DNA from: Prunus persica
Taxonomy: Eukaryota; Streptophyta; Magnoliopsida; Rosales; Rosaceae
NCBI RefSeq assembly: GCF_000346465.2
Contig: NC_034010.1
Span: 14,857,248-14,921,247 of the forward strand
Length of the DNA: 64,000 nt
Reading direction: 5' to 3'
Both the position numbers and the translations under genes were made by a program. The notes under the pieces were generated by a model. It was not told the origin of the DNA. It was given only the letters and a program-made list of their open reading frames with translations, and did no database searches. Below are positions 24,660 through 38,009 of the stretch, in pieces (position 1 is the stretch's first letter; the number at the start of each line of letters is the position of its first letter).

Positions 24660-25974
24660 ACGATTTTCCTTTCTTTTCTTGTTGTATATATATAACGTGG
24701 GAAAGGGGTTATATCTCCCAAAGCCAATTACAATTCTAACTGGATACAACATTATTAGTAACAATATAATAATATTATTAACGGAAGAGATAGATTCGGG
24801 TTATTAGACTTGGTTATCTTGGAGGAATATGATTCCAATATTATCAGCAGGATTTTGGCTTTTGTATTCCATGAGACTTCCTTATTGGAGAAGTTATTAT
24901 CGGGACACTTAAGAATTTGAGAATAAGGAATTGAAATTGAATCAATGGTTGATCTGATTCTTAATTTTTAGGGTATTAAATTATGAATTTTATCATAGAT
25001 TCTTATAATTTTTTATTTCGTATGTGTTAATAAACATAGAGGAAATAAGGAATTGGAATCATTTCAATATCTATATATTAATAATAAGTAACATGCCATT
25101 AATTTTTTTTACGAAAACAAGAACAACAAACTAACTGGAGCCGGTCAAAGTGATAAGTTCAACCTTTCTCATATTGTTGAGAGAATGATCCGAATCCACA
25201 AAGTGTTATTTGCACACCCTCTATGCTCTATAGTATTTTTACAAAATCCTATGAGGTTTTAGAAATTACACTAAACTCTCTCACATATCTCAAATTGTTT
25301 TCACGGAACTCAGTCCTTTAATTTTTTTTTTATTAAAAATTTAATTTTTTTAATATTTTAAAAAACTTCTCCAAATGACAAAATCAACCTCAATAATTAA
25401 GCTTTAAGGGTATATGTGCAATTCAATCTTTGAGTATCATTTGGAGTATTTTTATTTTTAATTTTTTATGATATCAACCACTTTTAGGTGCAAAATTAAC
25501 GGAAAGGATTTTGTGAAAAAAATTTGAAATTTTAGTGGGTGTTATATAATTTTTGAAATCTTAAGGAGTTTTGCATAACACGTATAGAATATATATATAT
25601 ATATATATATATATTTTAAATGAATTATTTTTGCACTATAATTTATAGTAAGAACGACTTCTTCGAGAGAAACAGTATCTACATAAAAACATAATTTCAT
25701 GCAGATATTGACATTTTTTTATTCACAAAATTCTAGTGATGAGAAAAAAAAAAAATTTAATTAAATGCAGCAGTTAAATTTGGTAGATTATTTGTCTTAT
25801 CCTGTTATCCTTCACCACTCAACTGCTTCTTCTTCCTCTGCTTCTCTCATCTGATAAGCGGACACAAACCTCCCAAATTCAAATCTTTTTATAAATAAAT
25901 CATTTCCTAATTATTTTTGCTTCCTTTTCGGGGCAAATATTTAAATATTTATTTTATAATATAAAGAAAAAAAA
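24660..25974. other. Intergenic region with an (AT)n microsatellite
   Basis: AT-rich spacer between the divergent coiled-coil and DUF1997 genes. An (AT)n run occupies about 25589-25613. No gene seen. Confidence 0.6.
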
Positions 25975-28900
25975 ATGGCACTGAGCTCGTTCTCTATAAA
26001 ATTTGGTTCCATTTCGTGTCCGTACGAAAATCTGAGGAACGGGACGTCTCCGAGACTGAAACTCAAACATGTGCTTTTCGCTTTCGCTCCCCCGAAACCC
26101 TCGCTTCATATTTCGGCCGATTTGACACCGAAAGCGCGCTTCGTCGCTCGGCGAACCGAATCGGTATCGGTTCCGCAGCTCCAGCGGCCTCTAAGTAATG
26201 TTAGAATGACATTTCGGATTTCTTTCTATGCAATTTCATGGTTGTTTTCTCAATTTTGTCCAATTTTGTTTTTTTTTGGGAAATTTATGGTTTTTTGTTG
26301 TTGGGGTTTTCAGGTGAGTATATGAGCTTACCGGCGAGTCAATACTCGGTTTTAGATGCAGAGAGGATCGAGAGAGTTGATGAGAATACATTCAGGTGCT
26401 ATGTGTATAGGTTCAAGTTCTTTGCATTTGAGGTTTGCCCTGTTCTTCTGGTTAGGGTCGAAGAGCAGCCCAATGGCTGTTGCATTAAGCTCTTGTCCTG
26501 CAAGGTGTGTGTAGTTTTATTCTTCATTTTTAATGTTTTCTCTTTTAAAAAAATTTATGAATATTATCATGTGCCCTTTTGTTTCTCATTTATGCTTTGT
26601 TGTTACAGCTTGATGGCTCACCCATCGCGGTTGCGCAGAACGACAAGTTTGATGGTGAGTGAGTTTTTGCTTAGTTTTATGAGATAGTCAGAATTAGAAT
26701 TATGTAAAGCCCGTTCTGTTGAAACAAATTTGTGGAGGTTGATTACAGCATGTTGCTATAACTATACTACTTTAATATTGCAAAATATTCTTGAGGGTTC
26801 AAAACATATTAGTGCACTCTATTTTCGTTTATTGTGGAAACAGGTTAGCCATCATTGAGCTTCATAAGAACAATCATCAATGATTGCCTGCTTAATTTCG
26901 AATAGTTGTTTCACGAGAAGCGGAACAAGTTCTGAGGTTTATTAATTCATGGTCTCGTGAGTACCTAGTATAATTTAGTAACACATACAGAATCAATTCA
27001 TGTACTAGTAATCAATGCATCCTGCAACCTTTTGATGTCACACAAACTTCTTCCATTTGTCGGGGTGTAAGTGAGCTGGGTGGTCGTTTAAGCTCTTCTG
27101 AGTACATGCATAACCAAGCTCAAGCTCAACTATACTAGGTACTCATGAGGGTCGAAACCATGAATTAGTTAACCTTAGAATTTACTCTGCTTCTTGGTTT
27201 GGAAAGGCCTGGTATGGTTCATTGTCTGCTTCTTGATGTAAATATCAGAATTCTGAATTGGTCGAGGCACGATTGGATAACTTAGATAACTGAATGAGCT
27301 CGACGAAGCCTTTATTGAGGAGCTCCCAAGTAGTTGTCAAGAGGCTCAACTCATTTACATCCCTATCTATTTCTCTTTAGTAAGCCTTGGGGGCATGCAA
27401 GATAATTTTTTTTCAAACTTGAACTGAAAAGGAAATTAATCAACTCTGAAAGTGGATGCGTCAAAGCTTAAGGTTGTTGAGGTCTTTGCACGAATCCAGA
27501 TATTTACCCCTTCACAGATTTTAGAGTGAATCAATTGGTTATTTATGGTTTATCTGTTTCACAAATTTCTGCACCAATCAGTTGTGTATGCGTGGCTTTT
27601 CCGCAGTTGTGAAAGCTGGCTGACTGCCAATGACTGCAGAAGGAAACTGTCATCATCTGAAATAATGGTATTCACTGATTAATATTGGTTAAACTTATTG
27701 GTCAAAAAATGTCCATCTGCAGAATGGTTCATGCAGAGTGTTTGTAGAGATAGTAGGGAAGGTGAATCGTGGTAGTGTATTTGGTTTCATTTCTCAATGA
27801 TGAAAACATTTAATATTAAAGAGTTTCATTTCTACTAGAGAAGGCATTCGTTTTGTTGAGTCATTTGATTTATACTTCTTTTCAGGAGTTCTTTGACATT
27901 GATTTGGTATGGGAATGCAGCTTTTATGGTGAATCAAATATCATGCACTAACAACCAAAGCAACTCCTCACTACAGCAACTCAGATCAGATACTGTCATT
28001 GAGGTGTATATTGCAAGATTTTTTTGTTTATTTAAATTTTCTATATATTGTTGCATAACTATGCTAATTGATATTTTACTATGTCTGGAAACTAACTTGG
28101 ATTGTTTTGTGAAATTAAGGTGAGCATTGAGATTCCTTTTGCATTTCGTGCAATCCCAGCACAAGCTATTGAATCATCCGGGACCCAAGTCCTTGAACAA
28201 ATATTAAGAATTATGCTTCCCAGGTTTATGTCGCAGGTTAGTGGAAATTTCTTCGATACTGTTTTGCAGTTTGTCCTTCTGTTGGTTTTTATTTTTTATT
28301 TATTTTTTATTTTTAAATCTATTGATTTCAAAACCAATCTGACCATGGCCTCTGAAGTATACATTATTTTAAATTGGAAATAAATATAAAATTGTCTTAA
28401 AAATTTCCTTTTTAGATGGGTAAATTGGAATAAATTCAAACCTTTGCTATTTGCATGTAAATTGTTGGCTTCTTTCCTTCTTTTTTGATGGATGGGCTGA
28501 TAGCATAATGTTTATGCTTATTTTAAGAATTGGATTGCTTTGTTCTGTCATTAGTCACAGTTTCTCTTTCACAATCTTTGTTTTTTTTCTTTAGTAATAC
28601 AGTTCAAGATAAATGAACTCGAGTTGTTGTAAGCCAAAGCTTGAATGGCCTTTGATTTGACCAAAATAAGAAGTAAAAAAATCCCTATGTAAGTGCACTG
28701 ATGAAAAAAGGGCTTTGGCTATGACAACAAACTGGTTCATGTGCACTGCAATGTGTTTCATTTGCATTACAGAATTCTATTGAATCAAAATTGATTTTCA
28801 CATTGTATCTCATTCCAATTGAGCCATGGAGGACATGAAAGATGAGTATAATTGATAAAAGAAGTAAGCAAGAATTTGGTATAACATAATGGATGGAATT

Positions 28901-30241
28901 GATTTAAAGCAAGGGTTCAAAATGAAGCAAAATGTAAAATTCTATAATTTCAGTGAATAAAATCATTGAGAAACATTTTTTCATGGGATTCATTAACATA
29001 TGTGAATTTGTTAGCCATGACCCAAGTTGATATACAGTCGCTCTCACTCTGTCTGTCTGTCTGTCTCTCCCTCTCTAGGTTTCAGTTTCCCAGTAGTTTT
29101 CTTGCAGATTAATTTTGCATCAGTAGGAGAACGATGTCGTATGCTCTTGGGCTGTCTTGGCACATAGTAAATCTTGTGAACTGCTTTCTCAAATTATTTA
29201 TGGATTGGATTGGCACAACTTGGCTTGGGGCAAACACCTGTCAAAGGCTTTTGAATTTTGATCTTTGGAGTGGATATTGTTAGGACTCAAAATGCCACAT
29301 TGGAAAACTAGCATATGTTGGGATGGTTTAAGAGCTATTGGGGGCCCTTCCCTTACAAGCCAGTTTTTAGGGGCAAGTTTTACCCATGGACTCCTAACAT
29401 TGGGTATCAGATTCTAGTTTCACCTCACAACTGGGCCAGACTCCCTGGAAGGGGCAACTTATAGGCTAGATCAAGGTGGCTGGTATTATGTATGGGCATA
29501 ATATTGAGTTGCCGAATACTAGTGGGTAAGTGAGAGCCATCTCAAAGGGAGGAAATGGAAAGGCCTACCATCGGGCCAGTATCGATAGAGTGGGTAGACG
29601 AGGAGGTTGGGTACGGAAGCATAGTGGAATGTTAGGGCTCAAGATCCCACATTGGGAAAAAAAACATATTTTGGGATGGTATAAGAGCTCTTGGGCACCC
29701 TTCCCTTACAAGCCCTTCTTTAAGGGCTAGTTCTACCCATGGGCTCTTATGAGATATGTAACGTTGCTTTGTTCCATAAAAATTATTTAAATGGTGTTTT
29801 TGTTTTTTATATGTACTTTTTGATTGTGGATACTCATTGTTCAAACTCCACGGTGCACTTTTGATGCTTGACTGCCAGCACCACAATGGAATTAGCTCTT
29901 TTATCATAGATGTTATAAGATCAGCCTTCGGATTTAGGGTGTCTATTTCACTTCACTTGTAAGAAGATAGTTCGAAGAACAATTCATGGATTTTGACACT
30001 TACAGGACATGATTTAGCATTTCAAATTATGATAAGATGTGACATCATACATTTCTGTGGAAGTTTGAAGGCGTAACATTCAATTTTGAAAGTTAGGATC
30101 CTTGCAAATTTTACCTCTCAAGATTTTCCTTGTGATATACTTGGAATGCTCACATAATTTTTGGTGCAGCTTGTGAGAGATTATCGAGCATGGGCTTCTG
30201 GTGATAGATCAAGGCAGCCTCTTGGCACTGGTGAGATATGA
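25975..30241 (+). CDS. DUF1997 family protein, probably chloroplast
   Basis: Six exons: 25975-26194, 26314-26504, 26609-26654, 27921-28003, 28120-28236 and 30170-30241. They total 729 nt (242 aa), all GT-AG and in phase. The first 70 residues are Ser/Arg/Lys-rich with few acidic residues, as in a plastid transit peptide. The conserved core includes LDAERIERVDENTFRCYVYR, EVCPVLLVRV, CCIKLLSCK, VIEVSIEIPFAFRAIPAQAI and MLPRFMSQLVRDYRAWASGD, ending PLGTGEI. This is DUF1997, shared by plants and cyanobacteria, of unknown biochemical role; plant members are predicted plastid proteins. Intron 3 holds a foldback repeat and intron 5 a TRIM retrotransposon, yet all junctions are intact. The family call is strong; the location is inferred. 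Confidence 0.9.
26925..27185. repeat. Foldback (inverted-repeat) element in intron 3
   Basis: Arms at about 26928-26968 and 27135-27182 are inverted copies: TAATTCATGGTCTCGTGAG in the left arm pairs with a 33-bp partner starting CTAGGTACTCATGAG. The outer parts (TTCTGAGGTT against AACCTTAGAA) also pair. This looks like a decayed MITE. I found no clear target duplication. Confidence 0.6.
29278..29752 (+). mobile_element. TRIM retrotransposon in intron 5 of the DUF1997 gene
   Basis: Two direct repeats, 29278-29399 (122 bp) and 29630-29752 (123 bp), start TGTTAGG(A/G)CTCAA and share GGGATGGT(T/A)TAAGAGCT and CCCTTCCCTTACAAGCC. The left one ends in CTAACA. Just inside it, TGGGTATCAGATTC resembles the initiator-tRNA-Met primer site TGGTATCAGAGC. 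The purine-rich GAGGAGGTTGGGTACGGAAG lies before the right repeat as a possible polypurine tract. The element is flanked by a perfect 5-bp target duplication GATAT (29273-29277 and 29753-29757). At 475 bp with no ORF it is a terminal-repeat retrotransposon in miniature, on the sense strand of the host gene. Confidence 0.85.
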
Positions 30242-31225
30242 AATTGTAGATAATAAGCGCTTGCGAGTTCTATTGGCCTCTTGTATTATGTTTGCTGTTC
30301 TGTTATACACAGTGCGAATCATTTCTGCACACTTGTTTTAATTCTCTATTTTACTAGCTTGGTTTGTTCAAGAGGGAAAAAGATCAGGTAAATGTATCAA
30401 AGAAATGAATTTTCTGATTTGTTGACCTAGATTGCTCTACCAATGTCATCAGTAACATATTATCGACTCACTCTCTGTTACTCCTACAATTCCTTGCGTT
30501 TAGATGCTGTACCTCTTTGCAAGCCTAAGAGGCTTTTAAGACTGGATCGTTTTAACTGAACCAAATCTAGTTTTGGAGGGACTCTATTTACACCTTCTAG
30601 CCATCTTTGGAGGCCCGGTTATTCTGCCCGCCTATGTCCAAATCTTGATATCATATGTTATCATCTTTTTTTTTTTTTGGGGGGTCAGAAGACCTTTATT
30701 ATCTTTTATTCTCAAAATATTTATAATAAAAATATAAAAATATAAAAATAAGCAAACGAAAAGACCCCAGAAGCTACCCAATAGTCATTTTTTTCTTTGG
30801 TCGAAGGAGCCAAATTAGGCCACCCCGTAAGGATGTACTCTTCTCACCTACAAGTGATATCACCTTCTTTGTTTTTATTGTTTTTGGACGAGTTAAAGAA
30901 ACATTTCTTCGAGGCTGGTCTTTGTAGGAAGGTGACTTTGCACAGTTTCTTATTTGTTTTGTATTACTCTTAAGAAGAAAAGTAAATAAATGTATCAATG
31001 AAAATGAATTGCTTCTAGAACGAAGGTCTCACATCTGCAAAGACACATTATTTATACAGCAGAATACCATTAAATAGAAGGCCCAAGTGTTAACTGAAGT
31101 GGACATGAACCACTTCTCCCCATTAGTAGCAACCCTTAGAAGTTCCCAAACATCAGAATAAACTAAGCCAACAACACCTCCATTGCTGCCGACCTCACCA
31201 CTCTCGCCTCTCCTATCATGGCTCT
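30242..31225. other. Spacer downstream of the DUF1997 gene
   Basis: Probable 3' UTR followed by intergenic sequence with an AT-rich run near 30720. No gene supported. Confidence 0.5.
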
Positions 31226-31811
31226 TAGGGGTGGGCACTCAAACCGGCGAATTGGAAATCCGAGTCAAACCGCACCGAACCAAATCGGAAAAAAACCGAG
31301 TTGACCAAAAAGTCAACAATCGGTCAAAAACCGAACCGGACCAATTTGGATCTATTTCGAATCCGGTTCCATGTCTTCAAAAATCAAACTGGGTTGAACC
31401 GAACCGGTCAAATTAAAAATATATATAATTTCAATGTATATTTATATTTAATGCTATATTTTTAAATTTCACAAAAAAAAATTATTTATCCAAGTTCAAT
31501 TTCAAAATATCTCTCTTTTCTAACTTTAATATTTATTTTTATATGAAATTGAATAATTTGTTAATTTTCAAGTAAAAAAATAATATTTCAGTTGAGAATT
31601 GTATTAAAAAAATAATTTTAAAAAACATTTTTATAATCCGGTTCAAAACCGAATTGGAACTGGAACTGGACAGAAATCGGTTCAACCTGAACCGAACAGT
31701 TTTTGAATTTTTTTTTAATTAAAATCGAACCAAACCAAATTGGATGAATAGTGCTGGATCAGTTTTAATTTAAGGCAAAACCCGGTCCAACCCGAACCGT
31801 GCCCACCCCTA
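31226..31811. mobile_element. hAT-like MITE
   Basis: Inverted terminal repeats TAGGGGTGGGCAC (31226) and GTGCCCACCCCTA (ending 31811) enclose 586 bp of AT-rich DNA with many CGAACCGG-type short repeats near both ends and no ORF. TAGGGGTGGGCA-type ends suit non-autonomous hAT elements. The 8-bp flanks ATGGCTCT and ACTGCTCC agree at 5 of 8 positions, consistent with a decayed hAT target duplication. Confidence 0.75.
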
Positions 31812-34800
31812 ACTGCTCCGGTCACTTGGTTTTTCCCATAGAGAAAACTCCGTACCCTTTTTAGTTATTATTTCTCAAAGATTCAATCAAACTAATTTAG
31901 GTATTGGAGGGTCTTTGGCCAACACCTCCTCGTGGTGTTTTTTTTTTTTTTACTCCTGTTTGATATTACAAAAATCGAAGAAGAGAGAGAAAGAAGCTCA
32001 AGGAGTGAAGGATTTTCAAGCGAATATTCTCCCGTGAGAAATTTGCACAAACAATATATATTCAACTTTATATAAAGGCTAGTACATAATTTACAAGCAT
32101 AACATTTTTCTATTAATCTTTTATCTTTTGCTGCCTGGGTACTGTTCCTAAACAAAAATACCACATGCCCATTCTCTATAAGAGCACTTTCACCGTGCAG
32201 CCCTTGCCAGGGCAGGAGGGGGGCCCAAGCCCCGTTTCATGGTTCTAGTGTGCTTAAGCCTCAAGCCTGGACAGGCCCGAAGGCAAGAATAGCCTGGCTA
32301 TTACCTGGGTTTGCTGACTTCAGCGATGGCATCAGCAACGAAAAAAAATCTTAAAAAATACTAAAAATTTCAGAATTTTTAAAAAATAAATACTTAGTCA
32401 TAGTCTTCACTTCCCACACCAAAACTCTATACAAATTCCTCTCTTCATATCTCATGTGAATAGTGGTTGCCATGACAATAGGTGGAAACACCATAAGCCT
32501 TTTGCAATGGCTATCACTATTCATGTGAATTGTTACAGCCCTTGTCTTTTACCATGACAAATGGTTGAAAGTGCTCAAATTATTAAATACTTCCGCCCAC
32601 TTGTAAACAAAAAGGAAGAATCCTGAAGACAACCTGATGAGAACTCACCTGTCTTAATTTGGGTAACAGAGAGACGGCATATTCCCTTGACACAACTAGA
32701 CATAAACAAACACCCAAGTGAAATGTCTCATGGACCCAACCACACACCCTCTCTTTCATGTTCCACACCCAAAATCTCTATCCAAAACTTAGGATTCCAA
32801 ATCCCTTATCCCTTCCCACTTTTAAAACCCTAAAAACCCAAGAAGCCTTGTGGGGCTGCAATGTGATTTAGTTTTCCAAAAAGGCCACTAATTCTGACCT
32901 AATTTTATTCTCCACATGGAAGAGTAAGACCAAGCCCTAGATAACTCCAAGGGACCAAAGTGTGATGGAGGAAATGATTTTCTGGCTTCTTGGAGATGGA
33001 GTTTTGCTGAAACCCTAGAGAATTGAGAGGAGACAATCTGCATGGAGTTGAGCAAAACTTAGACAGATTACCTAACGTATCCTACACTGTTTTCTCCTTT
33101 CCGATGCCTTTGTCCATATGTTTAATGGACACATGTAAATAATTGTACTTGTATTACGGCTTTGGGCACTCATTCTACCTAATGGAAAATGGCATGTCTG
33201 GAAATTCATTGCCAAGTAGCCACATTTTTCATATTTCTTTATATGTTTCCATCATTTTGTGTTTGTTTCGCTTGTTGGGATATCAATATTTTATTTCGAT
33301 TTATTTATTTAATTTTTTCCGAAACGTGTGTCATGTTATATTTATTACCTATTACTTTTGATTAAACGTCAATGTTATGAAATTTTAATGTGGCAAATTA
33401 TGGTTTAATTTCACATCACATTACTAATTAGATGTCCTGTCATTTAATCAAAATGACCATTTTACCCATTAGCATTTCTCCTTTTCATTTTCTTATATAA
33501 TTCCTCCCAACTCTATCTATCTTTGCCACTCAAAATTTTTATTTTTAAAAAAAAAAAAAAAAAAGAAAAGGTCAAAATCACTCCACATCAACATATATAT
33601 AACTCTATCACTCAATTCCCGTTCCAATTCTCTGACTCATACCTTGGAAGCTCCATTGCTGGTCGACAGTCCACCATGGCAAGGCTCTTTGTTTCCACTT
33701 GTTATTGTATTCTATTTTTGTTGCTTTTTCACTAGATCAAGAAGAGCGATATGAAATTACCAGATTTACCTGTTTGCATATCTTATCAGAGAGAGATTAA
33801 AAAAACGATTGGTTTATTTATTTATTTTTAGATTTATTATTTTATCCAATATAGGAGTTCAAATTATAAAAAAAAACTTTTTATGAAATGAATTTTAGAA
33901 ACACACCAAAAACTTTTTTTGTTTTTTTTTCCTAAAACAAACCCAACCCCAAAATCTCATATATAAAAAACCCAAAATACTCAATAGGGCATCAAAGTAA
34001 TTTAATAATCAAAATTAAAATTAATATGGTCAGCTGTCATTTTTCGGATTTGTTTATAGAAATTAGATAGTGTAGGGTTGATCTATATCATTAGTACTAA
34101 GAATGAGTATATGACTAAATATCACTTTATTTTTTCATAAAAAAGCCCCAATTTAAAAAGAAGTAATCAAACCTAAAATAAGGCCGTGATTGATTGCATT
34201 GTAGAGCCTTTTGAGAACTAACCATTTTTATAGACATAAACAAACGGGAGCTTTAATAATGAAGTGCTTATGTTGAAAGTGAGTGTTCAATTTTGCCGTT
34301 CAATAATAATTCTAAAATTAATCGAATAAATATTAAAGAATCCCTTACTATAACTCCTCATTATATTCTCCCCATAAACGGATGTTGCTCTCTTTTGAAT
34401 ATAAAACAATAGAGCCATGCTTGTTAGGTTAGCATTTTAGGGGCTACATTTGTTTGTCTTTGTTTCTTTATCTACAAAAGTTTGGTGGTCTATCCACTTA
34501 TTTGCTAAAGGTCAAAGCAAACGCATGGGCTTTCATTTCACATAATTAATAATGGGAGATGGAACGCAATGTGTCGCCATGCAGAAGCAGCAGATGCACG
34601 TGGGCTCCACTGTAACATTCTTTCTTTGTCAGCATGCATGACAGATCCAATGCAGGCAGGACACCTGTACCTACATATGCATATTTCTAGATTACGACAA
34701 CAGGAGAATTCTTTATAATTCTTATCCTGCTCTATTATTAGCTTGAAAAAGAATAAAAACATCAAAACAGTTTGGAAAGTACCTATAAGCCCTCGAGGAG

Positions 34801-35033
34801 CATTAGATTAGGAAGATCATAGCTCCTTCTAGCTTTGTCCACATGAACTTTTACCCAATATCCTCCAAATAATATATAAAATGCGTATAATACACACACA
34901 ACAATAATTCCAGTGATAAGGAATTGTTTCAATATAGAGAAATATATTTCGAGGATCGATGGTGATCACTTTATCTACAAATGTTTTATGTCATCTTTCT
35001 ATATTATAATACGTGAACACAGAGTGAAATTAT
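31812..35033. other. Gene-poor AT-rich region
   Basis: No complete gene seen. Around 32181-32500 a segment beginning GAGCACTTTCACCGTG and ending near GGTGGAAACACC may be a decayed inverted-repeat MITE (weak). At 33676-33735 there is a lone signal-peptide-like ORF. Otherwise featureless, with homopolymer tracts. Confidence 0.5.
33676..33735 (+). pseudogene. Orphan signal-peptide-like start of a small gene
   Basis: A 19-codon ORF, MARLFVSTCYCILFLLLFH then TAG, sits about 80 bp after a TATATATA run (33594-33601). It has a good plant start context (ACCATGG). It looks like the promoter, leader and signal sequence of a secreted-peptide gene whose body is lost or lies behind an unrecognised intron. 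Chance is possible. Confidence 0.3.
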
Positions 35034-36036
35034 TAAGGTCATATTTGGTATGTCTTATTGAATTGGATTGGGTTAAATAGAATTTGAAATCCTTGTTTGG
35101 TAAGAGACGGGACTAACTTAAATGAGATTGTGTAGTCCAATAGTGAAAAAAACGCATTACTCACTCGTCTAATACAGTGAGTCTGAAAAGTGGTTCGCTA
35201 AAAAACACGCTAGCTAAATAGAACACGTGAGTCCGACGCCTCTCTTTGAAAAATATTAGAATTTTATTTGTTTTAGATCTTTGAATGGTTTTTTTTTTTT
35301 TGCAGCATTTATTTTTTTTATAGATAAAAATCCTTAATTAAATTTAAATATTACAATAATTATTTTGATATTGCATTTGGAAAATCAAACTATAGTAATT
35401 TACAAATGTTTGATATTTTTTTGATATTGAAACAAGTTTAATAATTCATGATGTGATGCTTTCTTTATCGCAAGTAATTTTTATTTTGTCAAATTATATT
35501 TTTCAGTTTGAAGTCAAAAGTTAAATATACATAAATTATACATATATATGTATATAATTTTTTTAATTATTATTTTACCTGGTCCCTGAAAAACCTAGAA
35601 TTATATAGAGTTAGCTTAGCTCCTTTAACAATGTTTTGACCAACTAAGATGAATCTTGAGAAGCCCCCAAAAAAAAAAAAATCATAATTTTATTCTTTAT
35701 TTTAAAAAAAAAGAAATTTTATTTGTTTTCTTTTTATTATTGTTTTAAATCTTTCTTTGTTTTTGCCAGATATTGTTATAAATCTTTGAATTGGGGTTCT
35801 TTGTAGCATTTATTTATCTTTTAGGTCAAAAACCCAAATTAAATTTAAGAATTATTTTTTAGTTCGACACAGCACCAAACATAGATCTTCACTATTTTTA
35901 TAGTGCAGCTCCTTAGTCCGACGTAGCACTAAACGTAGCTCAGTACTTAATCCAGCTTAGACCAATCCAAACTAATCCAAAATAGTCATAGTATTTAGTC
36001 CAGTCCATGACAGTCCGCCGTATCAAACTACCCTTA
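35034..36036. mobile_element. About 1-kb terminal-inverted-repeat DNA element
   Basis: The left end TAAGGTCATATTTGGTATG and the right end, which reads TAAGGGTAGTTTGATACGG on the opposite strand, are diverged inverted repeats. Both continue into a GAATTGGATTGG-like segment. The interior is AT-rich with repeated TAGTCCGACGTAGCACTAAA-like blocks and no transposase. Superfamily not determined; no clear target duplication found. Confidence 0.55.
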
Positions 36037-36118
36037 AAGGACCAGTGTGGTCCAAGCCCAACACCCCCAACAACCCACCTTCCCTCCCCCCTTCTCCCAA
36101 TTTTTATATTAACAAATA

Positions 36119-36624
36119 TGTTGTAAAATAACTGGGATATGTGCGAATATTGAGCTGCACGTAAAGTAGATGAGACACAGTATTTAACGAGGTTCGGCTA
36201 TGCCTACGTCCCCGGAGAGCAGCAGTAGTAACTTTTCCACTATGTAAAATAATAGGGCTACAACTTTAGTGTTTACAATAAGTATGGCTCACTCAATTTT
36301 CTCTCTTGGAGAATTTCTCTCTTGCTTTCTTTCCTCTCAACTCACTCACCTTCTTTCTTCCTTCTCTTCCTTTCTTTCTTTCCTCACTCATTCTTCTCTT
36401 CATTTTGGTGTGTCTTACAAGTGAATGAGCAAGCCTATTTATAGGCAAAGTAAAAGGCTTCTAATGGAGATATAATGATTTCTCCCCAACATTATAATTT
36501 CATCTTTTGACTAATCATCCCACTTCTAACACCATCATTTCTTCTTTTGACTACCATACTCAACACCATCATTTTTCTTCTATCATTTCTCTTTATGTGG
36601 GCTTCACCAATATTATTTACAACA
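36119..36624 (-). repeat. LTR (3' LTR relative to the element)
   Basis: 506 bp. On the minus strand it contains TATAAATA at 36443-36436 as promoter. Its end includes the block GGACGTAGGCATAGCCGAAC, a form seen near the ends of many plant copia LTRs. Confidence 0.9.
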
Positions 36625-36636
36625 CTCCCCCTTGGA
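36625..36636 (-). other. Polypurine tract of the LTR element
   Basis: The minus strand reads CCAAGGGGGAG directly against the LTR start TGTTG, the expected position for plus-strand priming. Confidence 0.7.
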
Positions 36637-38009
36637 GACCACAAATGACATGTCGGTTGCATCATTAAAGATTTGCTTGGAGAAAACCCAATGAGGTAGA
36701 AAACTGATGGAATGAAGAAGATTACAGTAATCAGTGCAGCATAGTTCTAGATGCTCCCCCTGATTAATATCTCCCCCTGATGTCTTCATGACTATCTTTT
36801 GGAGTGAGAATCTTTCGGAGTGAGTGGAGGATATAACCATTAATAATTCTCGTAGTTGAGTAAGTAAATATATTTCCAGTGAGCTATCTCTATGTAAATC
36901 ATAGAAATTTTCAGAGTCCGCGTTTCTAACAAAACTTGGGCTATTTGTAAGTTCACTTGAAAGAATATGCCCGTACATGGTGTTATGCGGAGATAGCATC
37001 AAATATACCTCACATCATCCCAAAATGATGGTGATGGAGTTGAGCCCTATCTGGAAAATATGATGTCCGGTCCAATATACTTCCGGAAAATCATTAAAGT
37101 GTCCAACGGATAATCCTCATAAAAATGCTTCAATACTTTCTTAGTATAAGCAAGAATCTCGTTGGCATGATGCTCGATCCTTAAGTCGAGATAAATATTT
37201 CTTGAACTCTTCAGAAGCTTTAATGTGTTGCAGACACATTATAATCCATGTACTCACTGAGACAATTTATGCACATTAGTATTGAGTATAGATTTTGTGC
37301 TTCAGGCACATATCCTTCAGGGATTTGCTTCATGCAATTTCAATCCTTTCAAGGATTTTGTTTAAAGGGATTAAACTTTATGACACATTATATAGCTTTA
37401 ACCCGGCTATTTATACATCTTTAGGGAATCACTACTGGTGATATGCTCCGTGCATTTAATAACCCTTAAAGATAACATGTTGGTCTCCGTAAATGTGTAA
37501 TAAGGAGGCACAATTCAATCTGTAAATATGGAGAAAACCCAACATTCCTTGTTTCTGCCAGAAACATTGTGTCATACAAAGTAGGCATATTCCCTTTTAT
37601 TCCGAACACCCAAGTATAACTTTCAGTATTAACAAATTTTGGGGTTCGTATTGTGGGTTTGTTCTTTCACGTTCATTCTCATCTATAATGGAATTACCTC
37701 ATTCCATTTTGGCCAATGATATTGTCGACATTTAATAATTGAACGTGGTTCCAATCAACACAGCCCATTGATGATTTGAGTAGCTACTCCAAAACCAAAA
37801 ATTGTCATTCATCAATTCATGATCCCATCATTCTCATGTGCATGCGCATGCATCAATTATAAGCATTTATTTGCCTTTGGGTACCCAAGCCACTTCAGGG
37901 GGCTTTTATGATGTGAGAATGTGGATTATAACTTCCAATGGAGCGTTATTTTGCAGTAGGACGTGGATAATCTCTATTTAAGGAGTTGGAACATTTAGAA
38001 CCCATATAT

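Noticed and set aside
32181..32500. Possible MITE with GAGCACTTTCACC / GGTGGAAACACC ends
   Set aside because: The inverted match is short and imperfect and no target duplication was found, so it is not listed as an element.
36613..37002. 129-aa minus-strand ORF at the 3' end of the LTR element
   Set aside because: It reads through the polypurine tract into the LTR and shows no gag, integrase or reverse transcriptase motif.
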